Assembly: GCF_965638725.1 (NCBI RefSeq)
Contig: NC_134958.1
Location: 22,413,964-22,477,963, forward strand
Length of the DNA stretch: 64,000 nt
From: Aptenodytes patagonicus
Taxonomy: Eukaryota; Chordata; Aves; Sphenisciformes; Spheniscidae
Reading direction: 5' to 3'
Part shown: positions 35,848 through 43,689 of the stretch, in pieces
How positions within the stretch are numbered: the first letter of the stretch is position 1
How the letters are laid out: every line of letters begins with the position of its first letter
The notes under the pieces: model-generated
What the model was told of the DNA's origin: nothing
Databases searched by the model: none
What the model saw: only the letters and a program-made list of their open reading frames with translations
Made by a program: the position numbers and the translations under genes

Positions 35848-38800
35848 GTAAGGTGGGTTCTGGCAACGGCGGGGAGCGAACGCCCTCGGTGTGCGCTGCC
35901 GGGGGGTTTATCCACCGGCAGCCCTAAAATCGGAGGTGGGACGGTGCCGGCCCCCGGTGCCGGGCCGGAGGAGGGTCTCCCCCCTGGCTGCAGGGGTGCT
36001 CGGAGACCTGAATTCGGGTGAGGCGGGGGGAGGAGGGTGCTCCGTGGTGGCCACCCCAACCTCACCGCCGCGGTCCGGGACATCCCTGCAGCCCTCCCAG
36101 CCTCCGGCCCCGTTACCTGCTTGGTGCAGCATCCTCCAGCCCGGCTGCCCCAGCACCCAAAAGCAGGCACCCAAAGGGATGCGGTACACCTTCCCCGGCC
36201 CTACAGACCCGTGTGCGTCTGTGCGCCGGGGGTGGCCACGCTCCAGCCCTCCCAACTTGCTTTCCCAGGGCCGGACGGCCACGGGCGTCGGCAGCCGTTG
36301 TTTGGGCTGGAATATAATAATCCTCCAGGCAAGTTGACATCCCAACCCCCTTCCCTCCATCCCTCCCCTAAATGCCGCCATTCACTGCTCATCCCCGCCG
36401 CAACCTGGCTTCCCTAACAAATAACAAAGGGCTAAAGAGAGCCCAGCGCGGATTAAAGCATCTGGGTAGGAAAGCCCAGCCCCACGGCGTGAGACACCGC
36501 TTGCTTTTCTCTTTCAAACATTAAGATCCCTTTATCGAACCCGGCTCAGGCTCTGGCAGAGCTTTGTCCAGCCCCTGTTCTCCACAATCCCTCGCTGCAG
36601 GGCCGGAGGCGAAGCCGGCTCCGGGCGCGGGGAGGCTTTGCACCGGCACAGCGACGTTTGCATCGGCGCTTGTTGCCCACCTCTGCAACCCAAGTTTCCC
36701 AAGAAACTCCGGCCCTGACGTCCAGGAGTTTGGTTCCCCGGTCCTTAAATGACCAATGTGCAGAGATGCCTCCCTGCTCAGCTGCCGGGCAGCCCGAAAC
36801 CCTGCGGGCATCCCCGCCGGGAGGGATAAAGCCCAACTCATCGCCCGCAGGACGCCGGTCCTCTGGGCACAGCTCGGGGAGGAGGTTCCCCCTCTTTCAG
36901 GGCCAGGCTTGGGTATGTAACGCCTTGGGGACTGCTGCCGCTTTGAATCCAGGTCGGACACCCCCAAATCCCACCCCCTTGCAGGTGCCCCCGCTCCCCT
37001 CCAGCGGCGCCGGTGCCTCCCCACGCGTTTCGTGCCCCCGGCCAAGCAAGCGGCCAATCGTCGGTCGTGCCCAACCTGCGTCAGCCCGGCAGCGGGGCTG
37101 ATAACTGCCGCTTCTTCCACAGCCCTTATCGTCCCCGGGGTGAGGCCGGGTTTGTTTTAGCCTCACCAGAGCCGGACTGATGTCAGGCTGCCGGCGCCCG
37201 CAGATGCCGAGCACGGTCCTGGCCCTGACGGCTCCTCTCCCACCTTCCCGCTTCAGGATGCTCCAGTTCAACCCCGGCTTGCAAAGATGGGGGGTGGGTC
37301 ACGGGCATGGCAGGGGAGGTGGGCACCCAGGTCTTGCTCTGCTCCGTTGCTCCATCACCCTTGGAGAGCCACGGCGGTGCAGCCCTGGCGAGATCCGCCG
37401 TGCTAACGGTGCCCGTCTCCCTCCCCAGTGCATTTGCAAGTCTTCCTCGGCGCAGGGCTGGCCCTGCTCCGCCTCAGCATCCTCCTGGGCTGCGCCGTGT
37501 GCTGGCGGCACCGCCGGCACCCGGGCCCCCGCCTCGGCTGGGAGCGGGCGACGGTGGAGCTGGGACCCGCTCTGCCCGCCGGGACAGTGCCGGTGCCCAT
37601 CCAGCGGCACTATGAGGAGGTGGCAGGAGAGGTGCTGGGTGCCTGGGCGGAGGAGGGTCCCCCGGCGTCGCCGGCATCCCACGGGGGCTTGCTCCAGGGC
37701 AGAGGCTCCTTGCCCAGCCTCCCCTTCCCCCCAAAGCCGGCGGGAGCCTGGCAGCACCGCTGCACCATCTCTGGAGCCAACCTCCTCTGCAAAGAGGAGA
37801 GCCCGCTGGTCCACCCCATCCCGGGACCCCCTGCCCCGCTGCCCCCCAGCACCGGCCCCAAGCAGTGGCCCCGGCTCCACTGCGACTTGTTCTACTCGCC
37901 AGCCGAGGCCACGCTCACCGTGATGGTCCTCGGCATCTCCCACCTGCCCGAGGGGCTGCGGGGCAGCTGGGGCTCCTACATCAAAGTGTACCTGCTGCCG
38001 GGGCTCCCGGCGTCCCGGCAGGCGGCATTGCAGCGCGGCAGCCTCCACCCTGCCCGCCGGGAGCAGTGCCGGTTCGGCCGGTACAGCCTGGAGGAGCTGA
38101 GGAGCTTCACCCTGCGCTTCGCCGTCTACGCCAGGTTTCGCAGCCTCAAAGACTCCTTCGTGGGAGAGGTCCTCTTCCCCTGCGCTCAGGCCGCCTGGGA
38201 CCCGCAGGCATCTTCTCGCTACAGCTGGGAGCTGTCGAGCACCAAAAGCACGCTCAGAAAGGTCAGGAAGGCAGCGGTCTCCAGCGGGAGGGGTTGCCCT
38301 CGTGTTTTGGCTGAGGTCCGCTTGGTCTCAGAGCCCTAAAGCTCCACGGTGAGAGCCAGAGCCTCCTCCAAGCATCACCCGGTGGGAGGCGGCGGGAGGG
38401 ACTGAAGGTGCTGTAGGCAGCAGCCCCCCCGTCCCCCGCGGTGTCCTCCCTCCCGGTGCAGGTTCATGAGCAATTAATATCCATCGATCCCTCCCGGTGC
38501 AGGTCCATGAGCCGCCCGCAGTTAATATCCATCAACCGTAGCGACTGGCGGCGTCTCTGCCTGGGGGGCGTCGCTGAAGATGGGGGTGCTGGGGGTGGAA
38601 GGGTTAAAGGCCAAGCTGGCGCCATCCTTACGGTGACGGCAAACATCGAATTCACCTTCCTGACTCGTTTTTGCCCGTTCTCGACCCACCCGCCGCACAG
38701 GTGGGAGACGAGCATCCCCGAGTTGGAGGGGATGAGGTTGGAGAAGGTTTCGCGGCGCCTCCTGCCCTCTCGTCTCGCTGCGGTGCCCCAGCGCCCACGG

Positions 38801-40070
38801 CCCGAGCCGCAGCCTCCTCTCCTGCCCCCCCCCCCCCCCCCCCCGCATCCCTCGGTCAGCTCTTCCTTCTCCTCCGGTGCCAACCTCTGGCCGGCCGCAT
38901 CAAGGTGCTGGTCCGCAAGGCAGAGCACCCGGGCCGGCCCTCGCGCATGCCGGGCACGCCAGGTAGGGCACCGGGCATGGACGGGGCGGGGGGGGGCAAG
39001 GAGATGCCCAGGTGGGCACGGGGAACGGCTTCCCCTCCTTTTGCTTGGCGGATAGCCTTATTGCCTCTTGAACTTCTCTTTTCTAAGCAAAACGAGGGCA
39101 GGTAGCACAGCTGGGATCTAGACATCTCCGATATGGCCCCAAAACGCTTAAAATATACGTATTTATGGTAAAAAAAACCAGCATGTGGCTTTCTGTCCTG
39201 CTGGCTGTTGTCACCTCTGGCTCCCCCGGCCCCTGCAAAGCCTGGGATGTGGGCAGGGACGGGAGCTGAGGACTTTGGAGGTCCTTGCTCCCAGCCAGGG
39301 AGGGGTAGGTGCAACCAAGGTGGACAGCACGTCTCCGTCCTCTCCCCACAGCTCCGCAGAGGTCTTGTAGACCCCCGGGCACCCCAGTTTGGCTGCCCAC
39401 ACCATGCAGGAACCTGGCTCGCGAACCTCCAGCCTCCCTCCCTGGTGCGTGCCCAGAGCAGGTCCCTCTCACCAAGGCTCTGTCTCCGTTTCCAGGCCAC
39501 TGCGTCATCATCCACCTTTACCACAACGGCCACGTCATCGACAGCGAGGAGACCAAGTCCATCACCGGCTACAACCCCGTCTGGAACACGCCCTTCCTCT
39601 TCAACCTCCCCGCTGGGGACATCCAGCAGCAAGAGCTGTCCTTGGAGTTCACCGTCATGCAGGTGAGCAGGACGGAGGTGACCACGGCCAAGAAGGTGGC
39701 TTGGATCACCCACGCTCAGGAGCCTCTCCTGCAACCAGGGGTCTCAGCCCCGGCTTGCGGGAGGGGTACAGGCAAGCCCGGAGGAGCTAGTTCTTGCTGC
39801 CCACAGGAGGTTGCTGGGGTGGGATCGGTCTTCTTGGGGCAAGGGGTCTTTCTAGCTCTGCTATGAAGGCCATCAACCATGTCCCACACCACTTCTGCCC
39901 CTCTCCTGCCACAGGCTCGCATCTACACCCGCAGCTCCCCGCTGGGCCACGTACAGGCGGGTCCCCGCGCCCCCGGGGCCGGGCTGCTGCACTGGAAGGA
40001 GATGTGCAGCCGGGGCCAGCTGGAGTCGGCGCGGTGGCACCGGATCCAGCCCGACCCTCTCGGACCCTGA
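35835..40070 (+). CDS. Synaptotagmin-family protein (membrane anchor plus two C2 domains)
   Basis: Exons are read as 35835-35847, 37429-38261, 38860-38962, 39496-39662 and 39915-40070: 1272 nt, 423 aa, all phases agreeing. A hydrophobic anchor (about residues 9-30, ending in Cys residues and WRHRRH) is followed by a Pro-rich linker and C2A (about 153-275, with YIKVYLLPG and VGEVLFPC). C2B follows (about 283-410, with GRIKVLVRKAEH, YNPVWNTPFLFNLP and LEFTVMQ), then a C-terminal RWHRI close to the WHxL motif of synaptotagmins. Such proteins act in membrane trafficking and exocytosis. The usual Ca2+-binding Asp residues of both C2 domains are missing, so Ca2+-independent binding is inferred. Length and anchor resemble SYT15 (421 aa in human), but I cannot assign orthology. 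Exon 1 and the acceptor of exon 3 are the least certain parts. Confidence 0.82.
35848..37428 (+). other. Synaptotagmin-like gene, intron 1
   Basis: GC-rich intron carrying copy 2 of the 200-bp duplication (36459-36659). Many long open frames occur on both strands as expected of GC-rich DNA, and none is recognisable. It ends with a pyrimidine-rich acceptor (gtctccctccccag). Confidence 0.5.
36459..36659 (+). repeat. Copy 2 of the 200-bp dispersed duplication
   Basis: Direct-orientation partner of 34361-34560, about 2.1 kb away and roughly 98% identical by hand alignment. Flanks are unrelated on both sides. It lies inside the first intron of the synaptotagmin-like gene. Confidence 0.9.
37429..38261 (+). 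CDS. Synaptotagmin-like exon 2: anchor, linker and C2A
   Basis: This 833-nt exon follows acceptor ctccctccccag and ends phase 0 at CTCAGAAAG|gtcagg. It codes for the transmembrane anchor, a Pro/Gly-rich linker and the whole C2A domain (HCDLFYSPAEATLTVMVLG through VGEVLFPCAQAAWD). An 8-strand C2 pattern is visible (LTVMVLG, SYIKVYLLP, FTLRFAVYARF), but loop 1 reads LRGSWGS and loop 3 YARFRSLKD, lacking the Asp set. Confidence 0.85.
38262..38859 (+). other. Synaptotagmin-like gene, intron 2 (with alternative acceptor at 38700)
   Basis: It contains a two-copy tandem duplication (38447-38533) and ends in a 20-C run plus gcatccctcggtcag|. A second acceptor, cgccgcacag|GTGGGA at 38700, is in the same frame and open through the poly(C), which would add 53 residues (a Pro/Ala-rich insert). 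The short form is preferred because it gives the normal C2A-C2B spacing. Confidence 0.55.
38447..38533 (+). repeat. Two-copy tandem duplication (about 40 bp unit)
   Basis: 38447-38485 and 38488-38533 share TCCCTCCCGGTGCAGGT, CATGAGC and TTAATATCCATC in the same order; copy 2 has a 7-8 base insertion. It lies wholly in the intron. Confidence 0.75.
38860..38962 (+). CDS. Synaptotagmin-like exon 3: start of C2B
   Basis: This 103-nt exon codes LFLLLRCQPLAGRIKVLVRK and AEHPGRPSRMPGTP, aligning with the 'LxxSLCYxPxAGRLTVxVxKAxxL' start of synaptotagmin C2B domains. It ends phase 1 at CCA G|gtaggg. An upstream acceptor at 38700 would lengthen it in frame. Confidence 0.75.
39496..39662 (+). CDS. Synaptotagmin-like exon 4: C2B middle
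   Basis: This 167-nt exon (acceptor ccgtttccag, donor ATGCAG|gtgagc, ends phase 0) codes HCVIIHLYHNGHVIDSEETK, then ITGYNPVWNTPFLFNLPAGD and LSLEFTVMQ. This is the typical C2B 'KxxLxxNG...KKT...NPxxNExFxFxVP' strand pattern. The preceding intron (38963-39495) and following intron (39663-39914) hold nothing recognisable. Confidence 0.85.
39915..40070 (+). CDS. Synaptotagmin-like terminal exon
   Basis: It codes ARIYTRSSPLGHVQAGP, then LLHWKEMCSRGQLESARWHR and IQPDPLGP, stopping at TGA 40068-40070. The LGHV...HWKEM...RWHRI order matches the 'IGkvxvG...HWxdMl...xWHxL' tail shared by synaptotagmin C2B domains. Confidence 0.88.
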   Translation, partial: ARIYTRSSPLGHVQAGPRAPGAGLLHWKEMCSRGQLESARWHRIQPDPLGP

Positions 40071-40697
40071 TCTCGCCCGCAGCCCACGGGCAGGGCTTGT
40101 CCGGGACTCAGCTGTCCACGGGAACGAGTGAAGGGGGATCTCCGAGCCTTGGAGAGGTGAGGTCTCAGTCCGCACGTCGTCCTGGGCTCCATCTCCAGGG
40201 CTGGAGACGGGCAGTGGTTGGCAAAACCCCCTTCTGAACGGCTCCAGAGGGGAACGATCCCATCTGAGACGGCTTCAGCCTTGGGGAGAGGAGAAGAGCA
40301 AAGCAGGAGCCTTTCTCCGCTACGTCCGCCGGACGCCCGCTCGGTGCCCGCACCCCGAGCGAGCCCCGAGCGCCTGAAACCTTGGCCACGGTGGGAGACG
40401 GGTGGGAAGGTCACCCAACTGGGAGACCAGCCCTATGCCCACCCGCCGACGGCCGCGGTGGTGGTATCTACTGCCCCTTCCAACCCACCATCACCAGCCC
40501 ACCCTTTCCACCCAGGCCCGCGGCAGCCAAGACCTTGACCAGACCCTTCCCCATCTCCTCAGGGTGGGACGCATCCTGCTCTGCTCCTCGGCGAGAAGAA
40601 CCGCAAGGACTCGCCGATATCGCCCCAACCCTCCCTGCACCAGCGCTAAAGGTGTTCATCGGCATCTTTAATTAACCGCTGGCCCAAATGAGTGGTC

Positions 40698-40703
40698 AAT
40701 AAA
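40698..40703 (+). terminator. Poly(A) signal of the synaptotagmin-like gene
   Basis: AATAAATAAATGAAGG about 630 nt after the stop, the first + strand hexamer downstream. The 3' UTR is thus about 40071-40720 and GC-rich. Confidence 0.65.
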
Positions 40704-40720
40704 TAAATGAAGGGGTCGAG

Positions 40721-41135
40721 CCTGATTGCACGCGCGGAGTAATTGAAGTTCTTCCCTATGCCGGTGCTCTTTGCTCGGCTCTGCCACAGGCCAGCAGCGT
40801 CCATGGTCCGGCTTTAGGAGCAAGAACTGTCCTCCAGAGCGGTGGCCTGGGTGGGAGGGGATGGTCACCTACTCATGGGGCAGGAGGGAGCAAAGCCCCA
40901 CTCACGTAACCCCTGCGTGCTGCTAATTAGTAAATAAATGGGACTGAGGCCCCCTCTCCACGCAGATTAACTGGACGTTGAACCTCTTCCACCAGCTCCT
41001 CACTCCCCTTGGCCGTGACCCATCTCCAGCCCCAAGGGCAGGTCCCCGTGGGGACGACGGCGGGTCTCGGCCCCGTTTGGTGGAAGGAGAGTGTCTGCAG
41101 AGCCCGTGGGGGGAGGAGGTGCACAGGCCACAGTG
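40721..41135. other. Intergenic spacer
   Basis: Unique-looking sequence between the end of the synaptotagmin-like transcript and the minisatellite. Nothing recognised. Confidence 0.6.
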
Positions 41136-42640
41136 ATGCAGACCATGGCGAGGGTCATCAAGGTGAGGATCGTCATGGCGAGGACTGTCATTGTAAGGAT
41201 CGTCATTGCGGGGATCGTCATGGCGAGGAAGGCCATGGCGAAGAAGGCTGGGGTGAGGTTGGCCACGGTGAGTATAGCTGCGATGAGGAAGGCCCAATGG
41301 TGACAAAGGTCATGGTGAGGAAGGCCATGGCAAGACAGACCACAGGGAGGAAGACCATGTTGAGGGTAAGGATGGCCGCGGTCAGGTACGCCATGGTGAG
41401 GAAGGCCATGGCGACAAAGGCCGTGGTGAGGATGGCCATGGTGAGAAAGGCCATGGAGAAGGCGGCCATGGTGAAGAAGGTCATGGCGGGGAAGGTCATG
41501 GCAAGGAAGGCCATGTTGAGGGTGAGGATGGCCACGGTGAGGTAGGCCATGGTGAGGTAGGCCATGGCGAGGAAGGCCATAGCGAGGAAGGCCATGGTGA
41601 GGAAGGCTGGGGTGAAGTTGGCCACGGTGAGGATAGCTGCAATGAGGAAGGCCCAATGGTGAGGAAGGCCATGGTGATGATGGCCATGGTGAAGATGGCC
41701 ACGGTGAGGGCGGCCATGGTGACAAAGGTCATGGTGAGGAAGGCCATGGCGAGGCAGACCACAGGGAGGAAGACCATGTTGAGGGTGAGGATGGCCGCGG
41801 TGAGGTACGCCATGGTGAGGAAGGCCATGGCGACAAAGGCCGTGGTGAGGATGGCCATGGCGAGAAAGGCCATGTTGAGGGTGAGGATGGCTGCGGTGAG
41901 GTACGCCATGGTGAGGAAGGCCATGGCGACAAAGGCTGTGGTGAGGATGGCCATGGCGAGGGTGGCCATGGAGAAGGCGGCCATGGTGAAGAAGGTGATG
42001 GCGGGGAAGGTCATGGTGAGGAAGGCCATGTTGAGGGTGAGGATGGCCACGGTGAGGTAGGCCATGGTGAGGTAGGCCATGGCGAGGAAGGCCATAGGGA
42101 GGAAGGCCATGGTGAGGAAGGCTGGGGTGAAGTTGGCCACGGTGAGGATAGCTGCAATGAGGAAGGCCCAATGGTGAGGAAGGCCATGGTGATGATGGCC
42201 ATGGTGAGGATGGCCATGGCGAGGGTGGCCATGGTGACAAAAGGCAGACCACAGGGAGGAAGACCATGTTGAGGGTGAGGATGGCCGCGGTGAGGTACGC
42301 CATGGTGAGGAAGGCCATGGCGACAAAGGCCGTGGTGAGGATGGCCATGGTGAGAAAGGCCATGGAGAAGGCGGCCATGGTGAAGAAGGTGATGGCGGGG
42401 AAGGTCATGGCAAGGAAGGCCATGTTGAGGGTGAGGATGGCCGCGGTGAGGTAGGCCATGGTGAGGAAGGCCACGGCGAGGCAGACCACGGGGAGGAAGA
42501 CCATGCTGAGGGCGAGCACGGCTGTGGTGAGGTACGCCGTGGTGAGGAAGGCCGCGGTGAGGGTGGCCACGGCGAGGAAGGCCATGGTGAAGGTCACGGC
42601 GAGGCAGCCCGCGGTGAGGCAGCCCGCGTGGAGGTGCGGA
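41136..42640. repeat. 1.5-kb minisatellite (15-bp unit, higher-order structure)
   Basis: About 95-100 tandem copies of a 15-bp unit, approximate consensus AGGAAGGCCATGGTG, with variants such as AGGTACGCCATGGTG and ACAAAGGCCGTGGTG. Longer units of 17 bp (AGGAAGGCCCAATGGTG at 41286, 41645 and 42160) and 21 bp (AGGGTGAGGATGGCCRCGGTG) recur in the same neighbour order, showing larger blocks of several hundred bp copied by unequal exchange. Because 15 is a multiple of 3 and the unit lacks stops in most frames, long open frames appear on both strands (up to 459 codons). These are repeat artefacts, not genes. Confidence 0.93.
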
Positions 42641-42928
42641 GGGCCGTGCCCAGGCAGACCCCAGCTCCCCGGCCCCCCCCCCCGGGCCGGGCCCGTTCAT
42701 ACCGGCTGAGCCCCGCGCGGCCCGGCCCGGCGCGGCAGGGGTTAACCGCGACCTCCGGGGCACCGAGAGGCGGCGGGAGCGCCCCGGGGCGGAGCCGCTC
42801 TGGCCGCGCGGGGAGGGGGCGGGCGGCGCCGGAAGCGGAAGTGGTAGCGGGAGCGGCGGCGCTGCTGGGCCGGTAGGCCGGGCCGGGCCGCACCCGCCGA
42901 GCGCGGCGCGGAGGGGCGCGGAGGGGCG
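42641..42928 (+). promoter_or_regulatory. CLK3 CpG-rich promoter and non-coding exon 1
   Basis: Extremely GC/CpG-rich, TATA-less. A GC box (GGGGGCGGG, 42815-42823) and two adjacent ETS-type sites (CCGGAAGCGGAAGTGG, 42829-42844) suggest a housekeeping-type start near 42845. A good donor (GGGGCG|gtgagc) at 42928/42929 would end a non-coding first exon. The exact transcription start is inferred. Confidence 0.6.
42828..42844 (+). promoter_or_regulatory. Tandem ETS/GABP-type sites
   Basis: GCCGGAAGCGGAAGTGG contains two GGAA cores 6 bp apart in the same direction, the arrangement typical of ETS/GABP-driven CpG-island promoters. They lie just upstream of the inferred CLK3 exon 1. Confidence 0.5.
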
Positions 42929-43540
42929 GTGAGCCAGCGGGGCCGGCCCGGGGCGGGGGGCCGGGGGAGCTCGGCGGGGCCGGCCGGCGGGGGCCTCCGG
43001 CGGGGCGAGGTTGCGGGGGGGAGGAAGGATCGGGCCGGGCCTGGGCCCAGCCGCTGCGCCCCGCTGTCGTACTTGTATCGCCGGAGGAGATCGGGTCCCG
43101 GTGCGGGCCGCCTCCGGGCGGCGGTGCCTCGGGCCCCGAGCTCTCCGGTTCCCCTGCCGAACGGTTGTCGCGGGTTACGCGGCCGCCGGCCGGGGGCGGC
43201 GGAACCGGCCCGTACCCGGGTTATTGGGGGGGGGGGGGCAGCGGGGAAACAACCGGTAACGTTCTTCTGAAGGCGCCGCGTCCCGAGGGGAGCCCTCCCG
43301 CTGAACTTGTTTGACGCTGCAGGGGCCGGCAAGAGGTCTCGTCCGCGGGGCCGGCGGTGCTCCGCGCCGTGGCCGTTGCCGCGCTTCCCCGCGCCCTTTG
43401 GGGCGGTCTCTGTCCGCAGCCTTCGGGCCGGGGGGGGGGGGGGTGTCTGGCGGGGTGGGAGGGCCCTTGCCTCCTTCGGGGAGCGGGCGAGGCGCCAAGG
43501 GGCGAGGGTTTTAAGAGTCGGAAACCTCTGGCGTCCTCAG
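42929..43540 (+). other. CLK3 intron 1 (5' UTR intron)
   Basis: CpG-rich intron with a 14-G run (43430-43443). Acceptor ctggcgtcctcag falls directly before the CLK3 ATG. Confidence 0.65.
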
Positions 43541-43689
43541 ATGCATCACTGTAAGAGATACCGGTCCCCGGAGCAGGAGAGCTACCTGGGCCACAGGTGG
43601 AAGAGGAAGAGGTCTCGCAGCAGAGACTACGAGGGGAGACTGCGCTACCCACCCCGGAGGGATCTCTCCAGGAGATCGCGATCGAGAAG
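43541..43689 (+). CDS. CLK3: CLK3 coding exon 1 (RS-rich N-terminus)
   Basis: It codes [20 protein letters not shown], then [20 protein letters not shown] and RSRSR, ending phase 2 (AG|gtagga). The Arg/Ser-rich run mediates nuclear-speckle targeting and SR-protein docking in CLKs. Confidence 0.96.

Noticed and set aside
35550-36170. 206-codon minus-strand frame near the candidate first exon
   Set aside because: CpG-rich sequence with Pro/Gly/Arg-rich translation, no domain, and other frames open too.
37428-37430. GTG as a start codon for the synaptotagmin-like protein
   Set aside because: It straddles a clear splice acceptor (ctccctccccag ends at 37428); vertebrate genes rarely use GTG, so an upstream exon is needed.
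37299-38048. 249-codon minus-strand frame
   Set aside because: Antisense shadow of the synaptotagmin C2A exon in GC-rich DNA; no recognisable protein.
38856-39734. 292-codon minus-strand frame
   Set aside because: Antisense shadow over synaptotagmin exons 3-4 and their introns; no homology or exon structure.
41009-41545. 178-codon + strand frame over the minisatellite
   Set aside because: Same repeat artefact, with period-5 residue repetition and no splice or promoter context.
41218-42597. 459-codon minus-strand open frame with repeated FLTMA-like hydrophobic pentapeptides (and companion frames 41496-42326, 41000-41725, 42011-42763)
   Set aside because: Entirely explained by the 15-bp minisatellite, which is a multiple of 3 and lacks stops in most frames; several frames are open at once and 17-bp units break them.
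43307-43540. In-frame N-terminal extension of CLK3, as in the long human isoform
   Set aside because: No ATG between the in-frame TGA at 43268 and the MHHCKR start, and the stretch is interrupted by the splice acceptor directly before the ATG.
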